Source: Falsiroseomonas selenitidurans
Lineage (GTDB): Bacteria; Pseudomonadota; Alphaproteobacteria; Acetobacterales; Acetobacteraceae
Direction: 5' to 3'
NCBI RefSeq assembly: GCF_012103215.1
Contig: NZ_JAAVNE010000027.1
Span: 1 to 64,000, forward strand
DNA length: 64,000 nt
The notes under the pieces were generated by a model that saw nothing but the letters and a program-made list of their open reading frames with translations, did not search any database and was not told the DNA's origin. Every line of letters begins with the position of its first letter. The stretch's first letter is position 1. Of this stretch, positions 16,150-24,740 are shown piece after piece. A program made the position numbers and the translations under genes.

Positions 16150-16869
16150 ATGACCTGGTCCATCGTCGCCCATGACCCGGAGACCGGCGCCTTTGCCGTC
16201 GCCGTCACCACCTGCGCCTTCGCGGTCGGCGCCTCCTGCCCCTTCGTGCGGTCGGGCGTGGGCGCCGTCTCCACCCAGTCCATGACCAACCGCTATCTGG
16301 GCCCGGCGGTGCTGGACGGCATGGCGCGCGGCCTGTCGCCGGCGGCGGCCATCGAAAGCGCGCTGGCCGGCGACGAGGGGCGCGGGCTGCGCCAGGTGCA
16401 TGCGGTGGACCGGCATGGCCGCAGCGCCGCCTTCACCGGGAAGAACTGCGTCGAATGGTGCGGCGACGTCACCTCCGCCCATGTCTCCTTCGCCGGCAAC
16501 ATGCTGGCCGGCCCCGCGGTGCTGGCCGATACCTACGCCGCCTTCGTCACCAACCCGGAGATGAAGCTGGCGGAACGCCTGCTGGCCGGGCTCGACGCCG
16601 GGGAGGCCGCGGGCGGCGACCGCCGCGGCCGGCAATCCGCCGCCCTGCTGCTGACCACGACCGAGGATTTCCCCGACCTGTCGCTGCGCGTGGACGACCA
16701 CCCGCTGCCGCTGGTGGAGTTGCGGCGGCTGTACGACATCTGGCTGCGCGAACGCGCCCCGGCGCTGCGCGACCAGCCCTCCAAGGCGCGGCCTTCCGGC
16801 ATGACGGACCTGGACGGGATCGAGGCGCGCTGGATCGCCAAGGGGCTGGACCTGCGGCTGCGGCGCTGA
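16150..16869 (+). CDS. DUF1028 family Ntn-hydrolase-like protein
   Basis: A 239-residue DUF1028 protein, a family placed in the N-terminal-nucleophile hydrolase superfamily. The family start is clear: MTWSIVAHDPETGAFAVAVTTCAFAVGASCPF, then GVGAVSTQSMTN and GNMLAGPAVL. The C-terminal lobe includes LRVDDHPLPLVELRRLYD. Upstream in-frame ATGs (16120, 16141) exist, but family members usually begin at MTxSIVA, so 16150 is used. It is divergent from the Bug receptor and followed by an MFS carrier, a combination often seen in catabolic loci. The biochemical role of the family is not established. Confidence 0.85.
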   Translation: MTWSIVAHDPETGAFAVAVTTCAFAVGASCPFVRSGVGAVSTQSMTNRYLGPAVLDGMARGLSPAAAIESALAGDEGRGLRQVHAVDRHGRSAAFTGKNCVEWCGDVTSAHVSFAGNMLAGPAVLADTYAAFVTNPEMKLAERLLAGLDAGEAAGGDRRGRQSAALLLTTTEDFPDLSLRVDDHPLPLVELRRLYDIWLRERAPALRDQPSKARPSGMTDLDGIEARWIAKGLDLRLRR

Positions 16870-16975
16870 GACCCTGTGGGCGCGGCCCGATGGGCCCCTG
16901 CAGCACGGGAAGGGATGCGATGACAGCGCCGCGCAGCGACAGGCAGGCGCCCACCCCGGCGGGTTCCGGCCGCGG

Positions 16976-18187
16976 ATGCTGAAGCCCTGGGTCGCGGCGC
17001 TGTCCGCCACGCTGCTGATGCAGACGGTCGGCACCTTCCTGGGCCAGACCATCCCCGTGGTAGCACCGCTGATGACGGCGGAGCTGGGCCTGCGGCCCGA
17101 GACGGTGGGCAATTTCTCCTCGGTCAACACACTGGGCGCCATCCTGTTCCTGCTGTTCGGCACGCCCTTCGTCGCCCGCCACGGGCCGCTGCGGATGCTG
17201 CAATTCGGCGCGCTGGTGGGCAGCCTGGCGCTGCTGGCGGCGGCCGCCGGCATCGTCTGGCTGCTGCCGGTGGCGGCGCTGGTGATGGGCATCGGCTATG
17301 GCCCCACCGGCCCGGCCGGCAGCCGCATCCTGCAGGCCACGGCGCCGCCGCGGCACCGGGTGCTGATCTTTTCCGTCAAGCAGGCGGGCGCGCCGGCCGG
17401 TGGCGCGCTGGCCGGGCTGGTGGCGGCGCCGATCGCGGCGCTGTACGGCTGGCAGGCGGCGCTGCTGTCCGCCATCGTCGTGGCACTGGCCTGCGCCGTG
17501 CTGATCCAGCCGCTGCGCCCGCAGCTGGATGCGGAGCGCGAGCCGCAGCGGCCGTGGCGCGACGCCTTCACCGCGAAGCGCCTGGCCGCGCCGGTGAATG
17601 CGCTGCGCATGCACCGGGTGCTGCCGCCGCTGACGCTGCAGGCCTTCGCCTTCGCCGCCCTGCAGGGCAGCCTGTTCAGCTTCACCGTGACCTGGCTGGT
17701 GGAACGCCACGGCTACAGCCTGACCGCCGCCGGCAGCCTGTTCGCCGCCATGCAGGTGGCCGGCGTGGTGGGGCGGCTGGTGCTGGGCTGGGCGGCGGAC
17801 CGGCTGGGCGATGCGACGCGCAGCCTGTCGCTGCATGGGCTGGTGGCGGCCGCGCTCTCCGCCGCCTGGGTGCTGCTGGGCCCGGACGCGCCGGCGCCGC
17901 TGGCGCTGCTGCTGGCCGTGGGCGCCGGCTTCACCGCCGCCAGCTGGAACGGCATCTTCCTGGCCGAGGTCGCCCGGGTGGCGCCGGCCGACCGGGTGGC
18001 GGAGGCCTCTTCCGGCGCCATCCTGCTGTGCTTCCTGGGCTACCTCTCCGCCCCCACCGCCTTCGCCTGGGCGGTGACGATGACGGGCAGCTGGACCCTG
18101 CCCTACCTGGTGGCCTGCGGGCTGCTGGCCGTGGTCTCCTTGGTGGTGTTCGCGCTGCGGGTTGGAGACGCGGTGCGCAACCGGTAA
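16976..18187 (+). CDS. MFS transporter, CynX/nitrate-like type
   Basis: Twelve-span inner-membrane carrier of the major facilitator superfamily, 403 residues. The first helix begins almost at the start (LKPWVAALSATLLMQTVGTFLG). Loop 2-3 (FGTPFVARHGPLRML) and the second-half repeat (AADRLGDATRSLSLHG) carry the expected MFS pattern. It lies 106 bases after the DUF1028 gene and 28 bases before the Gfo/Idh/MocA oxidoreductase on the same strand, and may bring in the compound that these enzymes process. The substrate is unknown, and I see no good ribosome-binding site. Confidence 0.85.
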   Translation: MLKPWVAALSATLLMQTVGTFLGQTIPVVAPLMTAELGLRPETVGNFSSVNTLGAILFLLFGTPFVARHGPLRMLQFGALVGSLALLAAAAGIVWLLPVAALVMGIGYGPTGPAGSRILQATAPPRHRVLIFSVKQAGAPAGGALAGLVAAPIAALYGWQAALLSAIVVALACAVLIQPLRPQLDAEREPQRPWRDAFTAKRLAAPVNALRMHRVLPPLTLQAFAFAALQGSLFSFTVTWLVERHGYSLTAAGSLFAAMQVAGVVGRLVLGWAADRLGDATRSLSLHGLVAAALSAAWVLLGPDAPAPLALLLAVGAGFTAASWNGIFLAEVARVAPADRVAEASSGAILLCFLGYLSAPTAFAWAVTMTGSWTLPYLVACGLLAVVSLVVFALRVGDAVRNR

Positions 18188-18215
18188 ACCCGCCCCTGGC
18201 ACAAGGGGTTGGAAC

Positions 18216-19175
18216 ATGGCGGTCAGGCTCGGCATCGTCGGCTTCGGCATCATGGGGGAAAGGTTGCTGCGCGCCGCCCTGGCGCAGGACGCCATGCGCC
18301 CCGTGGCGGTATGGGACCCCTCCGCCGAGGCCGCCTCCCGCCTCGCCAGGATCGCGCCGGAGGTGCCGATGCTGGCCAGCCCGGCGGCGGTGATCGCGGC
18401 CTGCGAGGCGCTGTACATCGCCTCCCCCCCCAGCGCCCATCTGGAGCATGCCGGCGCCGCCTTCGCCGCCGGCCGCGCCGCCTTCCTGGAAAAGCCGCTG
18501 GCCGCGGACCTGGCCGCCGCCCGCGCCTTCGTCACGATGGCGGAGGCCGAGGGCGCGCGCGCGGCGGTGAACTTCCCCATGGCCTCCTCCCCCGCCGTGG
18601 CGCAGCTCTCCGCCTGGCGGGCGGGCATCGGCGCGCCGCGGGCGCTGACCATCCGCGCCGACTTCGCCACCTGGCCGCGTGGCTGGCAGCAGGGCGCCGC
18701 GGGCTGGCTGGCCAGGCGCGCGGAAGGTGGCTTCACGCGGGAAGTGCTGTCCCACTTCCTGTTCCTGACGCGCCGGCAGCTCGGCCCGCTGGTGCTGCTG
18801 GACCGCTCGGCGGATTACCCGCCGGACGACGGGGCGGAGATCGCGGTGCAGGCGCGGCTTGCCGCCGGCGGCGTGCCCGTGGCGCTCTCCGGCCAGGTCG
18901 GCGGCACCGACCGCGACGAATCGAATGAATGGCGGCTGGAGGCCGAGGCCGGCAGCATCCGCCTGCGCGACTGGTCCCTGGCCGAGAAGCGGGACGCCGA
19001 TGGCGCCTGGCGCCCGGCGCCGGACGCGCTGCCGAACGAGACCATGCGGCCCATGGTGCTGCGCGACCAGCTGCGGAAACTCGCCGCGCTGACGCGCGAT
19101 GAACCGCAGGACCTCGCCACGCTGCGCGAGGCGCTGGAGGTGCAGGAGGTGGTGGAGGGCATCCTTGGCGGCTGA
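18216..19175 (+). CDS. Gfo/Idh/MocA-family oxidoreductase
   Basis: NAD(P)-dependent oxidoreductase, 319 residues. The N-terminal Rossmann fold shows GIVGFGIMGERLL (residues 6-18). The family segment ALYIASPPSAHLEHAGAAFAAGRAAFLEKPLAADL includes the EKP lysine. The second domain (about 120-310) is the alpha/beta GFO_IDH_MocA C-terminal part. Family members act on sugars, inositols and similar polyols. ATG 18216 has AAGGGG upstream; the frame extension to 18162 overlaps the MFS gene. Its last 11 bases overlap the TTG start of the next gene. Confidence 0.88.
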   Translation: MAVRLGIVGFGIMGERLLRAALAQDAMRPVAVWDPSAEAASRLARIAPEVPMLASPAAVIAACEALYIASPPSAHLEHAGAAFAAGRAAFLEKPLAADLAAARAFVTMAEAEGARAAVNFPMASSPAVAQLSAWRAGIGAPRALTIRADFATWPRGWQQGAAGWLARRAEGGFTREVLSHFLFLTRRQLGPLVLLDRSADYPPDDGAEIAVQARLAAGGVPVALSGQVGGTDRDESNEWRLEAEAGSIRLRDWSLAEKRDADGAWRPAPDALPNETMRPMVLRDQLRKLAALTRDEPQDLATLREALEVQEVVEGILGG

Positions 19176-19827
19176 AAGACCGAGGCTTCCCCGGCGCGCC
19201 CTTCTCGCCGCCATGCTGGCGCCGGGCCTGGCCTGGGCGCAACCACGGGCACCGGTGGCGCCGGACAGCCCGGCGGGCGCGGCGCTGGTGGGGCGGCTCC
19301 GGCAGGGTGGGCTGGTGCTGTACCTCCGGCACGCCGACACGCGGGGCGAGCCCTGCGACCGCAGCTACCGCCTGGGCGACCGCGACGGGCAGCGCAACCT
19401 CTCGGCCGCGGGCCGCCTGCAATCGGCGCGGATCGGCGCCATGCTGGCCGAGCTGCGCATCCCGCTGGCGCTGCCGGTACTGGCCGGCCCGGTCTTCCGG
19501 GCGCGCGATACGGCGGAACTCGCCTTCGGTGCCGGCGCCATCCAGGTGACGGAGGGGCTGCTGGCGGATGACTATGCCGGCGGCCGGCTGGCCTGGGTGC
19601 TGGCGGAACACCGCCGCCTGTTCGGCACCAGGCCGCCGGCGGGCGAGAACCGCGTGCTGGTCGGCCACCGCACCCCCGCCATCATGCTGCTGGGCGATGC
19701 CGTCGCCGGCCGCGCCTTCCCGGAAGGCGCGGCGCTGGTGCTGGAGCCGGCGGGCGGGCGCTTCGCCCTTCTGGGTATCCTGGAACTCGCCCCGCTGCCC
19801 GGCGGCGGTTTTCACGCCTGCGGCTGA
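19165..19827 (+). CDS. Secreted histidine phosphatase-family protein, TTG start
   Basis: Histidine phosphatase superfamily (branch 1-like) protein, 220 residues from a TTG codon at 19165. That codon follows GGAGGG by five bases and overlaps the end of the upstream gene, so translation is probably coupled. This start gives a proper leader (LPRRALLAAMLAPGLAWAQ), which places the protein in the periplasm. The catalytic LYLRHADT (His56) is present, and GHRTPAIM supplies the second His. The loop between has CDRSYRLGDRDGQRNLSAAGRLQS. The physiological substrate is unknown; the family covers phosphomonoesters and phosphoproteins. Confidence 0.8.
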   Translation: MAAERPRLPRRALLAAMLAPGLAWAQPRAPVAPDSPAGAALVGRLRQGGLVLYLRHADTRGEPCDRSYRLGDRDGQRNLSAAGRLQSARIGAMLAELRIPLALPVLAGPVFRARDTAELAFGAGAIQVTEGLLADDYAGGRLAWVLAEHRRLFGTRPPAGENRVLVGHRTPAIMLLGDAVAGRAFPEGAALVLEPAGGRFALLGILELAPLPGGGFHACG

Positions 19828-19926
19828 GGCCGGCGCCGGCCTGGCCGCATCCTCCACGCATCGGGCGGGTCCGCCGGCTGCGATGTTGCGGTAGAAGACG
19901 CGCCACTCCCTTTCTGCCGGATACCG

Positions 19927-20805
19927 ATGCCTCCCCTCGATGCCGCCCTGGTCGCCACACTGGTCCGCACGCAGTTTCCGCGCTGGGCGGCGCTGCCGGT
20001 GCGGCCCGTCGCGGAAGGCGGGATGAACAACCACAGCTTCCGCCTGGGCACGGACATGCTGGTCCGCCTGCCGAGCGCGGCGCGCTATGTCGCCCAGGTG
20101 GCGAAGGAGCAGGCTTGGCTGCCGCGCCTCGCGCCGCGCCTGCCCCTGCCGATCCCGCACCCGCTGGCGCTCGGCCAGCCCGGCGAGGGCTTTCCCTTTC
20201 CCTGGTCGATCTATGGCTGGATCGAGGGCGAGACCGCCCGGCCGGACCGGATCACCGACCCGCTGCGCCTGGCGCGGGATCTGGCGGGCTTCCTGCACAG
20301 CCTGCAGCGGCTCGAGGCGATGGGCGGGCCGCCGGCCGGGGCGCACAACTTCCATCGCGGCGGGTCGCTCGCGGTCTATGACGCGGAGACCCGGGCGGCG
20401 ATCGCGGATCTCGGCGCCGAGATCGACGGCGCCGCGGCCACCACGATGTGGGAGGCGGCGCTGGCGTCCCGCCACGCCGCGCCGCCGGTCTGGATCCATG
20501 GCGATGTGGCAGCGGGCAATCTGCTGCTGCGGCAGGGCCGGCTCTGCGCGGTGATCGATTTCGGCAACATGGCCATCGGCGACCCGGCCTGCGATCTGGT
20601 GCCAGCCTGGACCATGTTCGATGCCGCCGCCCGGGGCGCCTTCCGCGAGGCGCTGCCCCACCCGCCGGCATGCTGGGCGCGGGCCCGCGGCTGGGCGCTG
20701 TGGAAGGCGCTGATCACCTGGCGGGCGCCGGGCCCGCCCGGCGCTTCCGCCCGGCAGGTGATGGCCGCGCTGCGGGCGGAACGCGAAGCCGGCTACACCT
20801 CGTAG
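19927..20805 (+). CDS. APH-family phosphotransferase
   Basis: Small-molecule kinase of the aminoglycoside phosphotransferase/choline kinase fold, 292 residues. The Brenner-type catalytic motif HGDVAAGNLLL and the metal-binding IDFGNMAIGDPACDL are intact. The N-lobe contains AEGGMNNHSFRLG and VRLPSA. Chromosomal proteins of this type in soil bacteria are rarely resistance enzymes; an endogenous substrate is more likely, but it is unknown. Its last 13 bases overlap the 3' end of pobA, which runs convergently. Confidence 0.85.
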   Translation: MPPLDAALVATLVRTQFPRWAALPVRPVAEGGMNNHSFRLGTDMLVRLPSAARYVAQVAKEQAWLPRLAPRLPLPIPHPLALGQPGEGFPFPWSIYGWIEGETARPDRITDPLRLARDLAGFLHSLQRLEAMGGPPAGAHNFHRGGSLAVYDAETRAAIADLGAEIDGAAATTMWEAALASRHAAPPVWIHGDVAAGNLLLRQGRLCAVIDFGNMAIGDPACDLVPAWTMFDAAARGAFREALPHPPACWARARGWALWKALITWRAPGPPGASARQVMAALRAEREAGYTS

Positions 20806-21977
20806 GGCAGCCCGACATAATTCTCGGCCAGCGTCGTCATCGCCGCGCGGCTGGTCGAGACATAGTCGAGCTCCGCCACCTGCACCCGGTGCTCGAAGCG
20901 GTCCTCGCCGTCGAAGCGGTGCAGCATGGAGGTCATCCACCAGGAAAAGCGCTGGCCCTTCCAGATCCGCCGCAGGCAGATCTCCGAATACTGCTCCAGC
21001 AGGCTGGCGTCGTTCCGGGCGAAGAAGCGTTCCAGCCCGCGCGCCAGCACGCGGATATCGGCAATGGCCAGGTTCATGCCCTTGGCACCGGTGGGCGGCA
21101 CGATATGCGCCGCGTCGCCCGCCAGGAACAGCCGCCCATGGCGCATCGGCTCCACCACATAGCTGCGCATGGCGGTGACGCCCTTCTGGAAGATTTTCCC
21201 CTGTTGCAATTCATCACCGCAGCCAAGGCGCTTGTGCAACTCCTCCCAGATGCGGGAATCGGGCCATTCGTCGAGGTTCTCGTCCGGCGCGCATTGCAGA
21301 TAAAGCCGCGTCACGCTCTCCGACCGCATGGTGGCCAGGGCAAAGCCGTCCTGGTGGCGGGCGTAGATCAGCTCCTCCGACACCGGACGGCTGTGCGACA
21401 GGATGCCGAGCCAGGCGAAGGGGTAGATGCGGTCATAGACCCGGATGATCGCCTCGGGGATGGCGCCGCGGCAGATGCCGTGGAAGCCGTCGCAGCCGCC
21501 GATGAAGGCGCAGTCCAGCACCTGCGCCACGCCGTCATGGGTGAAGCTGATGCGCGGGTTGTCGGTGGTGACGTCGTGCACCGCGACGTCCGAGACCTCG
21601 AACAGGATCGCCGGGTTGCCGCTGCGCGTGCCGGCGGCCAGGCGCGCGGCGATCAGGTCCTTCACCACCTCCTGCTGCCCATAGATGGTGACCACCTTGC
21701 CGGTGAGGTCCGTCAGCGGGATGCGGTGGCCGGCGCCGTCGAAGCGCAGCTCGATGCCGTGATGCGCCAGGCCCTGCCGGTGCAGCCGGTCCGCGACCCC
21801 GGCCTCGGTCAGCGTATCGACGCTGCCCTGTTCCAGCAGCCCCGCGCGCACCCTTTCCTCGACATAGGCGCGGGAGCGGGCCTCCAGGACCACGCTGTCG
21901 ATGCCGGCCAGGTGCAACAGGTGGGAGAGCAGCAGCCCCGCCGGGCCGGCGCCGATGATGCCGATCTGGGTGCGCAT
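20793..21977 (-). CDS. pobA: 4-hydroxybenzoate 3-monooxygenase
   Basis: FAD-dependent flavoprotein hydroxylase that turns 4-hydroxybenzoate into protocatechuate with NADPH and oxygen. Its 394 residues equal the usual PobA length. Visible features are the FAD fold IGIIGAGPAGLLLSHLL (GxGxxG at 9-14), VLEARSRAYVEERVRAGLLEQ, the DG motif in FIGGCDGFHG, and RLFLAGDAAHIVPPTGAKGMNLAIAD. ATG 21977 is used; the longer frame (22070) runs through the putative operator. No pobR or protocatechuate genes are in the window. Its promoter region carries a palindrome at 22055-22077. Confidence 0.95.
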   Translation of the reverse strand: MRTQIGIIGAGPAGLLLSHLLHLAGIDSVVLEARSRAYVEERVRAGLLEQGSVDTLTEAGVADRLHRQGLAHHGIELRFDGAGHRIPLTDLTGKVVTIYGQQEVVKDLIAARLAAGTRSGNPAILFEVSDVAVHDVTTDNPRISFTHDGVAQVLDCAFIGGCDGFHGICRGAIPEAIIRVYDRIYPFAWLGILSHSRPVSEELIYARHQDGFALATMRSESVTRLYLQCAPDENLDEWPDSRIWEELHKRLGCGDELQQGKIFQKGVTAMRSYVVEPMRHGRLFLAGDAAHIVPPTGAKGMNLAIADIRVLARGLERFFARNDASLLEQYSEICLRRIWKGQRFSWWMTSMLHRFDGEDRFEHRVQVAELDYVSTSRAAMTTLAENYVGLPYEV

Positions 21978-22054
21978 GGCTGGTCGAACTCCCCTGGGCT
22001 CCGCCGGTTGGATCTGCGCCCGGCCCGATGTGATGCAAGCCCGGCGCGGACGCG

Positions 22055-22077
22055 GATTGTTGTATCGCATAACAATC
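22055..22077. promoter_or_regulatory. Palindromic operator candidate between pobA and phnD
   Basis: GATTGTT-N9-AACAATC is a perfect 7-bp inverted repeat in a short AT-rich patch, 78 bases upstream of the pobA start and 95 bases upstream of phnD. It is the obvious place for a regulator of pobA, such as an IclR- or AraC-type PobR. No regulator gene is adjacent, so the binding protein is unknown. Confidence 0.5.
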
Positions 22078-22171
22078 TGTCGCGGCGAAGCGTCGCGATA
22101 GGGTCACGATGGTGTCAAGCCGCTGCAACATGCCGAGGCTAGAGCACGCGCAACCGCTTCGAGGACGCGTC

Positions 22172-23083
22172 ATGATCCGTCGCCGCACCCTGCTGGCCGC
22201 CGCCCCGCTGCTGGCCGCCCCCGCCCTGGCGCGCGCCCAATCCGGCTGGCGCGCCAACTATCGCGACCTTCGCTACGGCATCATCTCGTCGGAGAATGAA
22301 CGCGACGCGATCGCCCGCCTGCAGGGCCTGGCGGCCTATACCGAGCGCAAGCTGGGCGTCCCGATGCGCATCACGCGCGGCACCGACTATGCCGCGGTGG
22401 TGGAGGCGCTGCGCGCCAACCAGCTGGAATTCGCGCATCTCGGGCCGGCAGCCTATGCGCTGGCGCGGCGCGCGATGGGCGAGCGCGTGCTTCCCCTGCT
22501 GCGCCACCGCAGCCGTGACGGCGCGGAGGGCTACTACTCCGTCATCTTCGTCAAGGCCGACAGCCCCTACCAGACCCTGGCGGACCTGCGCGGCCGTTCC
22601 TTCGCCTTCGCCGATCCGAACTCGACGTCCGGCTTCGCCGCGCCGAGCTACTTCCTGCGCAAGGCCGGCATCGAGCCGAGCACCTATTTCAGCCGCACCG
22701 GCTTCTCCGGCAACCATGAGCAGTCGGTGATCGCGGTGCTCAACGGCACCTACGACTCCGGCGCGACCTTCTGGAGCAACGAGACCGCCGGCAACATCCA
22801 GCGCATGACCGAGAAGGGCATGATCCAGCCGGGGACCACGCGCATCATCTGGCGCAGCCCGCTGATCCCGAACTCCCCCACCGTGACGCGCGCCGAGGTG
22901 CCGGAGGATCTGCGCCGCGACTTCGTCGCCATGATGAAGGCGATGCCGGTCGAGGCGCCCGAGGTGCTGCGCCAGCTCAGCACCAGCACCGTGGCCTTCG
23001 CCGATGCGCGCCACGAGGACTACCTGGACGTCATCGCCATCACCGAGGACAACCAGAGCCGCCGGCGCGAGCGGCGGTCCTGA
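22172..23083 (+). CDS. phnD: Phosphonate/phosphate ABC transporter substrate-binding protein
   Basis: Periplasmic binding protein of the PhnD family, 303 residues, with a twin-arginine-like leader (MIRRRTLLAAAPLLAAPALARA). Family features include LRYGIISSENERDAIARLQGLAAYTE, the ligand-region stretch EFAHLGPAAYALA, and FADPNSTSGFAAPSYFL, in which the Ser/Thr residues bind the phosphonate group. ATG 22172 follows GAGGACG. It is the first gene of a plus-strand block with two PhnE permeases, a hexapeptide transferase and a phosphonate monoester hydrolase, which supports phosphonate uptake. A PhnC ATPase gene is missing from the cluster. Confidence 0.92.
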   Translation: MIRRRTLLAAAPLLAAPALARAQSGWRANYRDLRYGIISSENERDAIARLQGLAAYTERKLGVPMRITRGTDYAAVVEALRANQLEFAHLGPAAYALARRAMGERVLPLLRHRSRDGAEGYYSVIFVKADSPYQTLADLRGRSFAFADPNSTSGFAAPSYFLRKAGIEPSTYFSRTGFSGNHEQSVIAVLNGTYDSGATFWSNETAGNIQRMTEKGMIQPGTTRIIWRSPLIPNSPTVTRAEVPEDLRRDFVAMMKAMPVEAPEVLRQLSTSTVAFADARHEDYLDVIAITEDNQSRRRERRS

Positions 23084-23100
23084 CACCGGGCTCGCAGGCC

Positions 23101-23979
23101 GTGGCTGCCGCGCCGCCGGCCGCCGCCGTCGCCGCGGTCACCGCGCGCTGGGCCGCGCGGTCCAGGGCGCGGGGCCTGCGGACGCTGTTATGGGGTGTGG
23201 TGTTCCTGCTGGCCGTGGGCGTCGCCACCCAGGTCGGCCAGGTGAATATCGGGCGGCTGCTGGCCGGGTTGCCGATGGCCGCCGACTATATCGGCCGCAC
23301 CATCCCGGTGCTGCGCGCCGAAAGCTTCGGCGCCGACCTTGCCGAGTGGTTCTGGGGCTTCGACATCTGGGTCGGCCTGCTGCTGGACACCATCCTGATC
23401 GGCTATACCGGCACCGTCCTCGGCGGCGCCGCGGCGCTGCTGCTCTCCTTCCCCGCGGCCACGACACTGGCGCCGCGCTGGTCCGTGGAACTCTCCCGCC
23501 GCCTGCTGGAATTCGCCCGCACCGTCCCCACGCTCGTCTTCGCGCTGATCTTCGTCTACGCCTTCGGCCTCGGCCCCTTTGCCGGGGTGCTGGCGATTGC
23601 GCTGCACACCATGGGGGCGTTGGGCAAGCTGTTCGCCGAAGTGCATGAGAATGCGGATCTCCGCATGGTGGATGCGGTGCGCGCCGCCGGCGGAAGCTGG
23701 CCGCAGACAATGCGCTACGGCGTGCTGCCGCAATCCCTGCCCGGCGTGCTGTCCTTCGGCCTGCTGCGCTTCGAGATCAATGTGCGGGAGGCCAGCGTGC
23801 TCGGCATCGTCGGTGCCGGCGGCATCGGCGAGGAGCTTTATCTTTCGGTACGGCAGTTCGAATACCCGGACATCTCCGCCATCCTGCTGCTGATCCTGAT
23901 CACCGTCACGCTGATTGACCAGTTGTGCACGCGGCTGCGCCACCGCATCCTGGGCGCGGAGGCGCTGCGCGTCGCATGA
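23101..23979 (+). CDS. phnE: Phosphonate ABC transporter permease
   Basis: Inner-membrane permease of the PhnE type, 292 residues with about six hydrophobic segments. The EAA loop contacting the ATPase reads VDAVRAAGGSWPQTMRYGVLPQSLPG, followed by GIVGAGGIGEEL, both typical of PhnE. The frame opens with GTG at 23101, 17 bases after phnD. No ATG gives a full-length product, so GTG is accepted. It overlaps the second permease gene by ATGA. Two PhnE subunits would form the heterodimeric channel for PhnD. Confidence 0.9.
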   Translation: MAAAPPAAAVAAVTARWAARSRARGLRTLLWGVVFLLAVGVATQVGQVNIGRLLAGLPMAADYIGRTIPVLRAESFGADLAEWFWGFDIWVGLLLDTILIGYTGTVLGGAAALLLSFPAATTLAPRWSVELSRRLLEFARTVPTLVFALIFVYAFGLGPFAGVLAIALHTMGALGKLFAEVHENADLRMVDAVRAAGGSWPQTMRYGVLPQSLPGVLSFGLLRFEINVREASVLGIVGAGGIGEELYLSVRQFEYPDISAILLLILITVTLIDQLCTRLRHRILGAEALRVA

Positions 23980-24740
23980 CCCTCAACCGCACCCCGCTGC
24001 TGTTTGCCGGGGGCTTCCTGCTGCTGCTGCTCGGGCTCTGGCGGGTCGATGCCTCGCCGGCGCGAATCCTGGATGGGCTGGGCAAGCTGGGCTGGCTGGT
24101 GGCGCTGATGTGGCCGCCTTCGTCCGGCGGCGCGCTGGTGGAATTGCTGGAGGCGCTGGCCGAGACGGTGGCGATGGCCTTCCTGGGCACGCTGCTGGCG
24201 GCCCTCGTGGCGCTGCCGCTGTGCTTCCTTGGCGCCGGCAACGTCATCGCCAGCACGCTGCTGCGCTTCACCGTGCGCCGGAGCTATGACGGGCTGCGCG
24301 CGGTGGACAGCCTGGTCTGGGCGCTGATCTTCGTCTCCGCCGTCGGCATGGGGCCCTTCGCCGGGATCCTGGCGCTGGCGGTGCCGGATATCGGGCTGCT
24401 CGCCAAGGTCTTCTCCGAAGCCATCGAATCGGCGGATCGCCGCCAGGTGGAAGGTGTCCGTGCCTCCGGCGGCTCGCGGCTGCATGCGATCCGCTACGGG
24501 CTGGTGCCGCAGGCGGCGCCGGTGATGCTGTCCCAGATGCTCTATACCTTCGAGAGCAACACGCGCTCCGCCACCATTCTCGGCGTGGTGGGCGCGGGCG
24601 GCATCGGGCTGGCGCTTGGCGACCGCATCCGGCTGAACAACTGGGATGAGGCCGCCTTCATCGTGCTGCTTATCCTCGTCACCGTCGGCATCATCGATTT
24701 CGGCAGCCGCCGCCTGCGGCTGAAGCTGATCCGCGCATGA
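23976..24740 (+). CDS. phnE: Phosphonate ABC transporter permease, second subunit
   Basis: Second PhnE-type permease, 254 residues. It has the same EAA-loop pattern (VEGVRASGGSRLHAIRYGLVPQAAPVML) and the glycine-rich GVVGAGGIGLALGDRI near the end. ATG 23976 overlaps the stop of the first permease gene (ATGA), so the frame extension to 23925 is not used. It pairs with the upstream PhnE. The next gene again overlaps by ATGA, so PhnE-PhnE-transferase are tightly coupled. Confidence 0.9.
   Translation: MTLNRTPLLFAGGFLLLLLGLWRVDASPARILDGLGKLGWLVALMWPPSSGGALVELLEALAETVAMAFLGTLLAALVALPLCFLGAGNVIASTLLRFTVRRSYDGLRAVDSLVWALIFVSAVGMGPFAGILALAVPDIGLLAKVFSEAIESADRRQVEGVRASGGSRLHAIRYGLVPQAAPVMLSQMLYTFESNTRSATILGVVGAGGIGLALGDRIRLNNWDEAAFIVLLILVTVGIIDFGSRRLRLKLIRA

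Noticed and set aside
19927..20805. Aminoglycoside resistance gene
   Set aside because: The kinase motifs fit the APH fold, but chromosomal APH-like proteins of this type usually act on endogenous substrates, and nothing around suggests mobile resistance.
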